Shown here: piece after piece, positions 44,895 through 53,769 of the stretch
Numbering within the stretch: position 1 is the first letter of the stretch
How the letters are laid out: each line of letters starts with the position of its first letter
NCBI RefSeq assembly: GCF_009557055.1
Contig: NZ_CP045649.1
Location: 1,215,501-1,279,500, forward strand
Direction: 5' to 3'
Origin: Nocardioides sp. dk884
GTDB lineage: Bacteria; Actinomycetota; Actinomycetes; Propionibacteriales; Nocardioidaceae
DNA length: 64,000 nt
Program-made: the position numbers and the translations under genes
Notes under the pieces: model-generated
What the model saw: only the letters and a program-made list of their open reading frames with translations
What the model was told of the DNA's origin: nothing
Databases searched by the model: none

Positions 44895-47035
44895 TGGCGG
44901 CCTCCGCCGAGGGATCGCGGCGCAGCCGGCTGCGGCTGGTCGTGATCCAGGTGCTCGTGCTCTCCCTCTTCGCCACCCTGCTGGCGCGGCTGTACTACAT
45001 CCAGGTGGTCAGCGGCGAGCAGTACACCGCCCAGGCCGCCTCGCAGTCGGTGCGCGAGATCGTCGTGCAGCCCCCGCGCGGGCTGATCGTCGATGCCCAG
45101 GGCCGCCCGTTGGTCACCAACCGCACCACCTGGGTGCTCTCCATCGACCGCACCGTCCTGGGCAAGCTCACCGAGCGCCAGCAGGACGTCCTGCTGGGCC
45201 GGGTCGCGGAGATCAGCGGCCTGCGGGTGCCCCAGGTGCGCAAGAAGCTCGTCACCTGCGGGGAGAGCGGCAGCATCCCCGGCGTGTGCTGGAACGGCTC
45301 GCCGTACCAGCCGGTGCCGGTCGCCACCGAGGTCCCCCAGGAGATCGCGCTGCGCGTGCTCGAGCAGCCGGAGGACTTCCCGGCGGTGCTCGCCGAGCAG
45401 CAGAGCGTGCGCAGCTACCCGCGCCCGCACGGCACCAACCTGGCCCACGTGCTCGGCTACCTCAGCCCGATCACCGAGGAGGAGTTCGACCTCGCCACCG
45501 CCGACGGCGATGAGTCCCTCAACGGTGCCTCCGTGGTCGGCCGGGCCGGGGTGGAGAAGCAGTACGACAAGTGGCTGCGCGGCATGCCCGGCTACCGCCG
45601 CGTCGCGGTGGACTCGATGGGCCGCGTGCTCGGGGACAGCGGCGAGGTCAACGCCGAGCCGGGCAACACCCTGGTCACCACGATCGATGCGAAGGTCCAG
45701 GGCGTGGTCGAGCGCGAGCTCGCCGAGACCCTCGCCAAGGCGCGCACCGAGGTCGACCCGGTCACCGGACGGCTCTACGAGGCCGACTCCGGCGCGGTCG
45801 TGGTGATGGAGGCCAAGACCGGACGGATCGTGTCGATGGCCAGCCAGCCGACGTACGACCCCGAGGTCTGGGTCGGCGGCATCACCAAGAAGCAGCTGGC
45901 CCGGCTCTACTCCGAGGCCGCGGGCACCCCGCTGCTCGGGCGCGCCACCCAGGGCCAGTTCGCGCCCGGCTCGACCTGGAAGCCGTTCATGACCGCCGGC
46001 GCGCTCACCAACGGCTACACCACCGACAGCCGGCTGAACTGCTCCTCGACCTTCCGGGTCGGCAACCGCGACTTCAAGAACTACGAGTCCGGGGCCTACG
46101 GCTACGTCGGCTTCGACAAGGCGCTCGAGGTCTCCTGCAACACCTTCTTCTACCGCATCGGCTTCGACTACTGGCAGCGCTTCGGCTCCGACGTCGACGA
46201 CGTCGACGCCAAGGACCCGCTCGTGGAGGAGGCCCAGCACTTCGGCTTCGGCTCCGCCACCGGCATCGACCTGCCCGGCGAGGCATCCGGCCGGATCGCG
46301 GACCGGGAGTGGAAGCGCTCCTACTACGACTCGATGAAGGACTACTACTGCGGCATCGCCGACGCGCCGCAGGACGCCGACACCTCCGACTTCGTCTACA
46401 AGTTCGCCCGCGAGTTCTGCATCGAGGGCTACGCCTACCGCGCCGGGGACGCCGTGAACTTCTCCATCGGCCAGGGCGACACGATCGTCACCCCGCTCCA
46501 GCTCGCGCGTGCGTACGCCGCGCTGGCCAACGGCGGCACCCTGTGGGCGCCGCGCATCGGCCGGGCCATCGTCGACCCGTCCGGTGAGGTGGTCCGCGAG
46601 TTCGCGCCGCGCAAGAACGGCACCGTCGACCTGCCGAAGCGCGTCTTCGACTACATCGACAACGCCCTGACCGGGGTCAGCACCCGCGGCACGATGAGCT
46701 GGAAGCTGACCGGCTTCCCGCTCGAGGAGGTCCGGATCCGCGCCAAGACCGGTTCCGCCGAGGTCTACGGCAAGCAGTCGACCTCGTGGCTGGCGACCTA
46801 CACCGAGGACTACGTCGTGGTGATGATGGTCAGCCAGGGCGGCACCGGCTCGGGGCGCAACGGCGACTCCGTGCGCCGCATCTATGAGGCGCTGTACGGC
46901 GTGCGGGACGGCGTCGTGAAGCCGGAGAAGGCGGCCATCCCGGGCAGCGTGCCGCCCAGCAGCCTGCCCACGTTCACCAAGGACGGCTCGATCCTGCCGC
47001 CCGCGACCCGCGCGTCGAGGAAGGACCAGCGGTGA
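44894..47035 (+). CDS. mrdA: penicillin-binding protein 2 (elongasome transpeptidase)
   Basis: A 713-residue class B PBP. One transmembrane helix at about residues 17-37, then the pedestal/dimerisation domain (GLIVDAQGRPLVTN near 55-70), then the transpeptidase domain with catalytic Ser360 in GSTWKPF, SxN in VSCNTFFY and KTG in RAKTGSAE. It cross-links peptidoglycan with RodA. Extra Cys residues (CGESGSIPGVCW in the pedestal; CSSTF, YCGI, FCIEG later) suggest disulfides outside the membrane. Start ATG 44894 overlaps the stop of a mini-ORF; the stop overlaps rodA (GTGA). Confidence 0.95.
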   Translation: MAASAEGSRRSRLRLVVIQVLVLSLFATLLARLYYIQVVSGEQYTAQAASQSVREIVVQPPRGLIVDAQGRPLVTNRTTWVLSIDRTVLGKLTERQQDVLLGRVAEISGLRVPQVRKKLVTCGESGSIPGVCWNGSPYQPVPVATEVPQEIALRVLEQPEDFPAVLAEQQSVRSYPRPHGTNLAHVLGYLSPITEEEFDLATADGDESLNGASVVGRAGVEKQYDKWLRGMPGYRRVAVDSMGRVLGDSGEVNAEPGNTLVTTIDAKVQGVVERELAETLAKARTEVDPVTGRLYEADSGAVVVMEAKTGRIVSMASQPTYDPEVWVGGITKKQLARLYSEAAGTPLLGRATQGQFAPGSTWKPFMTAGALTNGYTTDSRLNCSSTFRVGNRDFKNYESGAYGYVGFDKALEVSCNTFFYRIGFDYWQRFGSDVDDVDAKDPLVEEAQHFGFGSATGIDLPGEASGRIADREWKRSYYDSMKDYYCGIADAPQDADTSDFVYKFAREFCIEGYAYRAGDAVNFSIGQGDTIVTPLQLARAYAALANGGTLWAPRIGRAIVDPSGEVVREFAPRKNGTVDLPKRVFDYIDNALTGVSTRGTMSWKLTGFPLEEVRIRAKTGSAEVYGKQSTSWLATYTEDYVVVMMVSQGGTGSGRNGDSVRRIYEALYGVRDGVVKPEKAAIPGSVPPSSLPTFTKDGSILPPATRASRKDQR

Positions 47036-48264
47036 GCACTCCACACCTCTCGGGGCACCGGCCCGGGTCCTTCCCGGGCTCCGGCTTCGGCTCCGGGTTT
47101 CGGGCACCACGCATCGACTGGGTGCTGATGGTGGCGGTGCTCGCCCTGGTCGGGCTCGGCACCCTGCTGGTCTGGTCGGCGACGTCCTCGCGCGACGTGC
47201 TCACCGGCGGTGACTCCACGGCGTACCTGCGCAAGCACCTGGTCAACGTCGCGATCGGGCTGGTGCTGATGCTGCTGGTGACGGCGGTCGAGCACCGCTG
47301 GGTGCGGATGCTCGCGCCGTTGGTCTACCTCGCCTCGGTCATCGGCCTGGTGCTGGTGCTGGTGATGGGCTCCACGATCAACGGCTCGCGGTCCTGGCTG
47401 GTGATCGGCGGCATGTCGATCCAGCCCTCGGAGTTCGCCAAGCTCGCGGTGATCATCGGCATGGCGCTGGTGCTGGCCGAGCGGGCGGCGGGGCGCTGGC
47501 ACGCCAACGTCGGCAGCGTCGACGTCGGGCTGATGCTCCTGGTCGCCGCGCTTCCGGCGGCGCTGATCATGCTCCAGCCCGACCTCGGCACGATGCTGGT
47601 GCTGACCGCGACCGTCTTCGGCATCCTCGCCACCTCCGGCGCGCCCCGTCGCTGGCTGGCCCTGCTGATCGGCGCCGGCGTCACGGTGGCGACCCTCGCG
47701 GTGCTCGGCGGCTTGCTGAAGGACTACCAGGTCGACCGGTTCATGGCGTTCACCAACCCCGACCTGGACCCCCGCGGCGCCGGCTACAACGTCGAGCAGG
47801 CCCGGATCGCGGTCGGCAACGGCGGGCTGTTCGGCCAGGGGCTCTTCGACGGCTCCCAGACCCGCGCCGGGTTCGTGCCCGAGCAGCACACCGACTTCAT
47901 CTTCACCGTCGCGGGCGAGGAGCTCGGACTCCTCGGCGCCGGCCTGGTGGTGCTCCTGCTGGGCGTGGTGCTGTGGCGCGCGCTGAGCATCGCCTACCGC
48001 AGCGAGGACGTCTTCGGCCGGGTCGCGGCCGCCGGCATCGCGTGCTGGTTCGGCTTCCAGGCCTTCCAGAACATCGGCATGTGCCTGGGGATCATGCCGG
48101 TCACCGGCGTGCCGCTGCCGTTCGTCTCCTACGGCGGCAGCTCGATGTTCGCCGGGCTGCTCGCGGTGGGGCTGCTGCAGAACATCCACCTGCGCACCTC
48201 GACGCCTCCGCCGAGCCGCTACGTCATGCCGGCGCGCCCGGTGCGGGTGCTCGCCGGCCGCTGA
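47032..48264 (+). CDS. rodA: peptidoglycan glycosyltransferase RodA (SEDS family)
   Basis: A 410-residue SEDS polymerase with about ten transmembrane segments. Signature stretches are INGSRSWLVIGGMSIQPSEFAK, LQPDLGTMLVL, and the C-terminal PFVSYGGSSM. It polymerises lipid II with PBP2. A glycine/serine-rich 25-residue cytoplasmic start precedes the first helix. GTG 47032 overlaps the mrdA stop by four bases. The name RodA rather than FtsW follows from the mre context. Confidence 0.95.
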   Translation: MSTPHLSGHRPGSFPGSGFGSGFRAPRIDWVLMVAVLALVGLGTLLVWSATSSRDVLTGGDSTAYLRKHLVNVAIGLVLMLLVTAVEHRWVRMLAPLVYLASVIGLVLVLVMGSTINGSRSWLVIGGMSIQPSEFAKLAVIIGMALVLAERAAGRWHANVGSVDVGLMLLVAALPAALIMLQPDLGTMLVLTATVFGILATSGAPRRWLALLIGAGVTVATLAVLGGLLKDYQVDRFMAFTNPDLDPRGAGYNVEQARIAVGNGGLFGQGLFDGSQTRAGFVPEQHTDFIFTVAGEELGLLGAGLVVLLLGVVLWRALSIAYRSEDVFGRVAAAGIACWFGFQAFQNIGMCLGIMPVTGVPLPFVSYGGSSMFAGLLAVGLLQNIHLRTSTPPPSRYVMPARPVRVLAGR

Positions 48265-48282
48265 GCCTGCTGCGGCCCGGGA

Positions 48283-48318
48283 TCAGGGCCGGCGTCAGGG
48301 CCGGGGTCAGGGCTGGAT
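48283..48318. repeat. three 12-bp tandem repeats at the rodA/antiporter junction
   Basis: Units starting TCAGGGC at 48283, 48295 and 48307 (the third diverges after nine bases). The third contains the antiporter stop codon; each unit could supply the same minus-strand stop in frame. Confidence 0.5.
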
Positions 48319-49428
48319 CGACAGGAACAGGAACGCCGCGAGCAGCGCGAGGTGGACCACGCCCTGCTGGGCCTTGGCCCGTCCCTGGGCGACGGTGAGC
48401 ACCGAGACCACGACGGTGATCGCGAGCAGGACCATCTGCACCGGCTCCAGGCCCAGCACCAGCGGCCCCTCGAGCCAGATGGAGGCGATCGCGATCGTCG
48501 GCACGGTCAGCCCGATCGAGGCCATCGCCGAGCCGTAGCCCAGGTTGAGGCTGATCTGCACCCGGTCACGCGCCGCGTTGCGGATCGCGGAGATCGACTC
48601 CGGGGCCAGCACCAGCAGCGCGATCACCACCCCGACCACTGCATACGGGAACCCCAGCGCCTGCACCGCGTCCTCGATGGTGGGGGAGAGCATCTTGGCC
48701 AGGCCGACGACGGCGACCAGGGACGCGAGCAGCAGCCCGACGCTCAACCAGGCCTCGCGGTCGGTCGGCGGGTCGGCGTGGGAGTCGCCGTCCTCGTCGA
48801 GCAGGCCGGTCATCTGGCCGTACTCATCGGAGCTCACCGGGATGAAGAAGTCGCGGTGCCGCACGGTCTGGGTGAACACGAAGCCGGCGTACAGCACGAG
48901 CGAGGCGGTGGCGGCGAAGGCGAGCTGGGAGGCGGAGAACTCCAGGCCCCGGCCCGAGGTGGTGAACGACGGCAGCACCATCGTCAGGGCGGCCAGCGTG
49001 ATCACCGTGCTCAGCGCCGATCCGGTGCCGGAGGGGTTGAAGCTGACCAGGTGGTGCTTGAGCGCGCCGACGAGCAGCGAGATCCCGACGATGCCGTTGA
49101 GGGTGATCATCAGCGCGGCGAACACGGTGTCGCGGGCGTAGGTGCTGGCCCCGCTGCCGCCGCCGCTCATCAGCATCACGATCAGCCCGACCTCGATCAC
49201 CGTGACCGCCACCGCGAGGATCAGCGAGCCGAACGGCTCACCCACCTTGTGGGCGACGACCTCGGCGTGGTGCACGGCCGCGATCACCGAGCTCACCAGC
49301 CCGCCGGCGATCAGCACGAGCACGAGCCAGTGTTCGTGTCGCGTCCAGGTGGCGAGGAGCAGGAGCATCGCCGCGACGGGGACGACCAGCGTCCATTGGA
49401 AGGGACCGCGGACGTCGGGAGTGGGCAT
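48307..49428 (-). CDS. calcium/proton antiporter (CaCA family, ChaA-like)
   Basis: A 373-residue membrane protein with about eleven hydrophobic segments in two homologous halves, each with an acidic helix motif (VTVIEVGLIVMLM in the first, LVLAPESISAIRNA in the second) as in cation/proton exchangers. A hydrophilic acidic loop (SSDEYGQMTGLLDEDGDSH) separates the halves. ChaA-type proteins export Ca2+, Na+ or K+ in exchange for protons, but the ion cannot be assigned here. ATG 49428 lies eight bases after TAGAAT. Confidence 0.88.
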   Translation of the reverse strand: MPTPDVRGPFQWTLVVPVAAMLLLLATWTRHEHWLVLVLIAGGLVSSVIAAVHHAEVVAHKVGEPFGSLILAVAVTVIEVGLIVMLMSGGGSGASTYARDTVFAALMITLNGIVGISLLVGALKHHLVSFNPSGTGSALSTVITLAALTMVLPSFTTSGRGLEFSASQLAFAATASLVLYAGFVFTQTVRHRDFFIPVSSDEYGQMTGLLDEDGDSHADPPTDREAWLSVGLLLASLVAVVGLAKMLSPTIEDAVQALGFPYAVVGVVIALLVLAPESISAIRNAARDRVQISLNLGYGSAMASIGLTVPTIAIASIWLEGPLVLGLEPVQMVLLAITVVVSVLTVAQGRAKAQQGVVHLALLAAFLFLSIQP

Positions 49429-49436
49429 CGTCGCTG

Positions 49437-49442
49437 ATTCTA
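49437..49442 (-). promoter_or_regulatory. leaderless -10 element of the antiporter gene
   Basis: TAGAAT on the minus strand, eight bases before ATG 49428. Confidence 0.5.
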
Positions 49443-49545
49443 GAGAGTGCTCCGATGATGCTCCGCACCGCCGTCCACGAGGAATGGGAGGCCTCGGGGG
49501 CGGTTCCGTAGAGTAGGTGGGTCCCCGATCTGTGAGGTTCTCTGC

Positions 49546-51522
49546 ATGCCCACCCCCGCATCCGTCTTCCCGCGCCTCGAGCCGCGGCTCGGCTCGGTCT
49601 CCAAGCCGATCCAGTACGTCGGCGGTGAGCTCAACTCCACGGTCAAGGAGTGGGACTGCGGCGCCTCCGCGACCGGCGAGGGCGAGACCGTCCGCTGGGC
49701 GCTGATGTATCCCGACGCCTACGAGGTCGGCCTGCCCAACCAGGGCGTGCAGATCCTCTACGAGGTGCTCAACGAGCGCGACTGGATCATCGCCGAGCGC
49801 ACCTACGCCGTCTGGCCCGACATGGAGCAGGTGCTGCGCACCGGCGACGAGCACGGCCCGATCCCGCAGTTCACTGTCGACGCCCACCGCCCGGTGCGCG
49901 CCTTCGACATCTTCGGCCTGAGCTTCTCCACCGAGCTCGGCTACACCAACATGCTCAACGCCCTGGACCTCGCGCAGATCCCGCTGCACGCCGCGGACCG
50001 CGGCGAGGAGGACCCGATCGTCCTCGCCGGCGGGCACGCGGCGTTCAACCCCGAGCCGATCGCCGACTTCCTCGACGCCGCCGTCCTCGGCGACGGTGAG
50101 GAGGTCGTGCTGGCCATCTCCGAGGTCGTGCGCGAGTGGAAGGCCGAGGGCCGCCCCGGCGGCCGCGACGAGCTGCTGCGCCGGCTCGCGGTCAGCGGCG
50201 GCGTCTACGTGCCTCGTTTCTACGACGTGGCCTACGCCGCCGACGGCTCGATCGAGGCGATCGTGCCCAACCGCCCCGGCATCCCGTTCCGCGTCGCCAA
50301 GCACACGCTGATGGACCTCGACGCCTGGCCCTACCCGCGCAAGCCGCTGGTGCCGCTGGCCGAGACCGTCCACGAGCGGTTCAGCGTCGAGATCTTCCGC
50401 GGCTGCACCCGTGGCTGCCGCTTCTGCCAGGCCGGGATGATCACCCGCCCGGTGCGCGAGCGCTCGATCGAGACGATCGGCGAGATGGTCGAGAACGGCA
50501 TCCGCAAGTCCGGCTTCGAGGAGGTCGGCCTGCTCTCGCTCTCCAGCGCCGACCACACCGAGATCGGCGAGGTCGCCAAGGGGCTCGCCGACCGTTACGA
50601 GGGCTCCAACGTCTCGCTGTCGCTGCCCTCGACGCGCGTGGACGCCTTCAACATCACCCTGGCCAACGAGTTCTCCCGCAACGGGCGCCGCTCCGGGCTC
50701 ACCTTCGCCCCCGAGGGCGGCTCCGAGCGGATGCGCAAGGTCATCAACAAGATGGTGACCGAGGAGGACCTGATCCGCACGGTCGCCACGGCGTACTCCC
50801 ACGGCTGGCGCCAGGTGAAGCTCTACTTCATGGTCGGGCTGCCGACCGAGACCGACGAGGACGTCCTGCAGGTCGCCGAGCTCGCCAAGAAGGTCATCGC
50901 CAAGGGCCGCGAGGTCTCCGGGCGCAACGACATCCGCTGCACGGTCTCGATCGGCGGCTTCGTGCCCAAGCCGCACACGCCGTTCCAGTGGGCCGCGCAG
51001 CTGGACCACGAGACCACCGACGAGCGGCTCAAGCGGCTGCGCGACACCGTGCGCGAGGACAAGAAGTTCGGTCGCGCGATCGGCTTCCGCTACCACGACG
51101 GCAAGCCCGGCGCGATCGAGGGACTGCTCTCGCGCGGTGACCGGCGCGTCGGCAAGGTGATCGAGGAGGTCTGGCGCGACGGCGGCCGCTTCGACGGCTG
51201 GAGCGAGCACTTCTCCTACGAGCGCTGGGTCGCCGCCTCCGAGCGGGCCCTGGCCGGCACCGGGGTGGACCTGGCCTGGTACACCACCCGCGAGCGTGGC
51301 TACGAGGAGGTCCTGCCGTGGGACCACCTCGACTCCGGCCTCGACAAGGACTGGCTGTGGGCCGACTGGGAGGACGCCCTCGCGGTGGCCGCCGGTGCCG
51401 ACGTCGAGGTCGAGGACTGCCGCTGGACGCCGTGCTACGACTGCGGCGTGTGCCCGGAGATGGGCACCGAGATCCAGATCGGCCCCACCGGCCGCCAGCT
51501 GCTGCCGCTCTCGGTGGTCTGA
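49546..51522 (+). CDS. TIGR03960-family B12-binding-like radical SAM protein
   Basis: A 658-residue protein of unknown function. Residues 55-230 resemble a cobalamin-binding Rossmann domain (VGLPNQGVQILYEVLNERDW, FGLSFSTELGYTNMLNAL). The radical SAM core has the cluster Cys287-x3-Cys291-x2-Cys294 (GCTRGCRFCQAG), followed by the SAM barrel. Near the end, Cys625, Cys630, Cys633 and Cys636 form a second cysteine cluster. TIGR03960 genes are normally next to a TIGR03936/DUF2344 gene; here that partner lies 2.2 kb downstream. TAGAGT at about 49511-49516 is a possible -10; GTGAGG lies shortly before ATG 49546. Confidence 0.93.
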   Translation: MPTPASVFPRLEPRLGSVSKPIQYVGGELNSTVKEWDCGASATGEGETVRWALMYPDAYEVGLPNQGVQILYEVLNERDWIIAERTYAVWPDMEQVLRTGDEHGPIPQFTVDAHRPVRAFDIFGLSFSTELGYTNMLNALDLAQIPLHAADRGEEDPIVLAGGHAAFNPEPIADFLDAAVLGDGEEVVLAISEVVREWKAEGRPGGRDELLRRLAVSGGVYVPRFYDVAYAADGSIEAIVPNRPGIPFRVAKHTLMDLDAWPYPRKPLVPLAETVHERFSVEIFRGCTRGCRFCQAGMITRPVRERSIETIGEMVENGIRKSGFEEVGLLSLSSADHTEIGEVAKGLADRYEGSNVSLSLPSTRVDAFNITLANEFSRNGRRSGLTFAPEGGSERMRKVINKMVTEEDLIRTVATAYSHGWRQVKLYFMVGLPTETDEDVLQVAELAKKVIAKGREVSGRNDIRCTVSIGGFVPKPHTPFQWAAQLDHETTDERLKRLRDTVREDKKFGRAIGFRYHDGKPGAIEGLLSRGDRRVGKVIEEVWRDGGRFDGWSEHFSYERWVAASERALAGTGVDLAWYTTRERGYEEVLPWDHLDSGLDKDWLWADWEDALAVAAGADVEVEDCRWTPCYDCGVCPEMGTEIQIGPTGRQLLPLSVV

Positions 51523-51550
51523 GCCGCGCGCCGCGGCGCGCGAGCGAGCA

Positions 51551-51592
51551 ACGGGCCCCGGGCCCTCACCTGCGTGAGGACCCGGGGCCCGT
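51551..51592. terminator. bidirectional terminator after the radical SAM gene
   Basis: A 12-bp outer stem (51551-51562 with 51581-51592) and a 6-bp inner stem (51564-51569 with 51574-51579) with one mismatch and a CTGC loop, between convergent genes. Confidence 0.75.
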
Positions 51593-51612
51593 CTCGTCTG
51601 TCAGGGAGCTGC

Positions 51613-52467
51613 TCAGCGCAGCGGGCCGGTGAGCTTGTCGCCGTCCTCGTCGTACACGACGCAGGCGAGGGTGTCGCCGGCGTCGGGCTCGGCGTCGTCG
51701 GTGAGCCGCATCAGGGCGAGGCCGCTGTCGTCGGTGGGGGTCCAGAAGCCGGTCGCCTCCCCGCACCAGGTGTTGCCGGCGAGCGCGGAGCCGGCGTACT
51801 GCTCGGCCTGGTCGGCGCTGAGGGTCACCGTGCCCAGGACCTCGGCGTCGTGCTCGTCCTCGCAGGCGACGGTCTCGATCGAGGTGAACTCCTCGTCGTC
51901 GTCGGCGAGCCCCGGGGCGTTGAAGCAGTCACCGGTCTCCAGGTCGTTGACGTCCTCGGAGACCGCGACACCGATCGCGATCAGCGCGACGACGGCGATC
52001 GTGGCCAGGAGTGACACGCCGCTGACGGCGATCGCGCCGATGGCCAGGCCCTTGCCGTGGTTGCGACCGTCGCGTCCGCGGCGCAGCACGATCACGGCGA
52101 GCACGATCGAGATGATCGCGGGAAGGATCAGGCAGCCGAGGAACGCCAGCACCAGCGAGGTGATCGCCATGCCCTGCGGTGCGGACTCCTGGCGCGGTCC
52201 GCCGGGGAACGGCGCGCCGTAGGGCGACTGGCCGTAGGGCGCCTGGCCGTAGGGGGCCTGGCCGTAGGGATTCTGGTCGTACGGCGGGGGTCCGTCGGGC
52301 GCCTCGCCGTACGGCACCTGCGGGTAGGCCGGGGGCGTCGGCGACGAGGGGTTCGTCCCGTACGGGGCCTGCCCGTAGGGGGTCGGGGGCGGGGATCCCG
52401 GGGGCGGCCCGGACGGCGTGGGCTCGCCCGGTTCGGAGGGGCCGGGGTACGGCGGGGGCTGGGTCAC
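51613..52467 (-). CDS. DUF4190-type membrane protein with PYGQ repeats
   Basis: A 284-residue protein. Residues 1-95 are low-complexity, rich in Pro, Gly, Tyr and Gln, with a run of PYGQ repeats encoded by four 15-bp DNA repeats. Two transmembrane helices follow (ITSLVLAFLGCLILPAIISIVLAV and GAIAVSGVSLLATIAVVALIAI), as in DUF4190, and the last 90 residues form an outside domain with DCFNAPG, VACEDEHDAEVLG and CVVYDED, as in septum-formation-like lipid-facing domains. Function unknown. GTG 52467 follows TAGCGT by seven bases. Confidence 0.8.
   Translation of the reverse strand: MTQPPPYPGPSEPGEPTPSGPPPGSPPPTPYGQAPYGTNPSSPTPPAYPQVPYGEAPDGPPPYDQNPYGQAPYGQAPYGQSPYGAPFPGGPRQESAPQGMAITSLVLAFLGCLILPAIISIVLAVIVLRRGRDGRNHGKGLAIGAIAVSGVSLLATIAVVALIAIGVAVSEDVNDLETGDCFNAPGLADDDEEFTSIETVACEDEHDAEVLGTVTLSADQAEQYAGSALAGNTWCGEATGFWTPTDDSGLALMRLTDDAEPDAGDTLACVVYDEDGDKLTGPLR
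52217..52276. repeat. 15-bp tandem repeats coding PYGQ
   Basis: Four copies of a 15-bp unit (plus strand CCGTAGGGCGCCTGG-like) inside the DUF4190 gene. They keep the frame, so copy number can change without breaking the protein. Confidence 0.8.
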
Positions 52468-52474
52468 CGGCCCT

Positions 52475-52480
52475 ACGCTA
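52475..52480 (-). promoter_or_regulatory. leaderless -10 element of the DUF4190 gene, overlapping the MFS stop codon
   Basis: TAGCGT on the minus strand, seven bases before GTG 52467. Its TAG is also the stop codon of the upstream MFS gene. Confidence 0.5.
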
Positions 52481-53674
52481 CTGAGCCGCCACCTCGACGC
52501 GTGGGAGCTGGTCCTCGACATGGGCGGGACGCGCGGCGTAGGCCGCCACCGCCGCGAGCGGCGCCAGCAGCGCGATCAGCACCAGCAGCGGCACCGTCCA
52601 GCCGTCGGTGAGGTCGTGCACCAGGCCGAAGCCGAACGGGCCGACGCCCGCGATCAGGTAGCCGACGGACTGGGTGAAGCCGGAGAGCGCGGCGGTGCCC
52701 GCGGGGGTCCGCGAGCGCAGTCCGATCAGGGTGAGGACGACCGGGAAGACGGAGGCGCCGGTGCCGACGAGCAGCGCGGCGGGGATCGCGAGGTCGTGGG
52801 GCGCGAGCAGCAGCGCGAGGTAGCCGGCCGGGTAGCTGACGATCACCGCGAGCACGAGCCGTGCCGGGTGGGCGGTGCTCGCGACCAGGCGCGGCAGCCA
52901 CAGCGAGAGCGGGATCGAGACCGCCGCGACGACGCCGACCAGGAGGCCGGCGGCCGTGGGGGAGTACCCGGCGTCGCGCCACAGCGTGGGGAACCAGCCG
53001 AACACGACGTAGGCCTGGATCGACTGCAGCCCGAAGAAGACAGCCATCGCCCAACCGAGCGGCGTCCGGGCCACGTCGAGGAACCGCACCGTCTGCGGGG
53101 CCGCCTCCGGCGTGCGGTCGTGGGCGATCAGGCCGAGCCACGGCAGTGCCGCGAGGAGCGCCAGCACCGCCCAGGCCCCGAGCCCGGCGCGCCAGCTGCC
53201 GGCGGCCTCGGCGATCGGGACGGTCAGGACGAGAGAGGCGGTGAGGCCGATCGCGAGGGCGGTCGTGTACATCGCGGTCACCGGTCCGACCCGGTCGGGG
53301 AAGTGCAGCTTGACCAGCGAGGGCAGCAGCACGTTGGCGGCCGCCATGCCGGCGAGCGCGACCATGGAGAGCAGCAGGAACGGCGCGGTCTGGTCGACCA
53401 GCGCCCGCCCGGCCAGCCCGGCGACGACCGCGACCAGCGCGCCCAGCGTCACCCGGTGGATCCCGGCCCGGCGTGCGAGGGCCGGCGCGACGGCGCCGAA
53501 CCCGGCGAAGGCCAGCACCGGCAACGAGGTCAGCAGCCCGGCCGCCGCCGTCGACATCGACAGCCCGGCGCGCACCTCGTCGAGCACCGGTCCGACGCTC
53601 ACCGCCGCGGGCCGCAGGTTGAACGACAAGAGCACCAGGCCGAGCAGCAGGAGGGCGGATGTGCGGCGGGTCAC
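52478..53674 (-). CDS. MFS transporter, CynX/NimT family
   Basis: A 398-residue transporter with twelve hydrophobic segments. The N-terminal FNLRPAAVSVGPVLDEVR is the hallmark of the CynX/NimT branch (cyanate transporter-like and nitroimidazole efflux-like). Such proteins move small organic anions or drugs; the substrate is unknown. GTG 53674 is the likely start. It has been placed between the TIGR03960 and TIGR03936 genes on the opposite strand, which suggests insertion of this and the DUF4190 gene into an otherwise conserved block. Confidence 0.88.
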   Translation of the reverse strand: MTRRTSALLLLGLVLLSFNLRPAAVSVGPVLDEVRAGLSMSTAAAGLLTSLPVLAFAGFGAVAPALARRAGIHRVTLGALVAVVAGLAGRALVDQTAPFLLLSMVALAGMAAANVLLPSLVKLHFPDRVGPVTAMYTTALAIGLTASLVLTVPIAEAAGSWRAGLGAWAVLALLAALPWLGLIAHDRTPEAAPQTVRFLDVARTPLGWAMAVFFGLQSIQAYVVFGWFPTLWRDAGYSPTAAGLLVGVVAAVSIPLSLWLPRLVASTAHPARLVLAVIVSYPAGYLALLLAPHDLAIPAALLVGTGASVFPVVLTLIGLRSRTPAGTAALSGFTQSVGYLIAGVGPFGFGLVHDLTDGWTVPLLVLIALLAPLAAVAAYAARPAHVEDQLPRVEVAAQ

Positions 53675-53757
53675 CCCGTCATGCTGCCAGCCATCTCACC
53701 CGGTCGGGGAGAGGGGTGGTGGGGACCGCGATGAGGGGCGAAGCGGTGGACCTCTCG

Positions 53758-53763
53758 TACCCT
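53758..53763 (+). promoter_or_regulatory. leaderless -10 element of the DUF2344 gene
   Basis: TACCCT six bases before GTG 53770. Confidence 0.55.
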
Positions 53764-53769
53764 GTGCAG

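Noticed and set aside
48307..51327. A minus-strand frame extending the antiporter upstream through the radical SAM gene
   Set aside because: The antiporter begins at ATG 49428 with its own -10 element; the upstream part is a shadow of the radical SAM gene.
52217..52276. Non-coding satellite repeat
   Set aside because: The 15-bp repeats are in frame within the DUF4190 gene and encode PYGQ units.
51613..53674. Mobile element or genomic island between the radical SAM pair
   Set aside because: No integrase, transposase, direct repeats or composition change is visible; simple insertion of two genes is enough.
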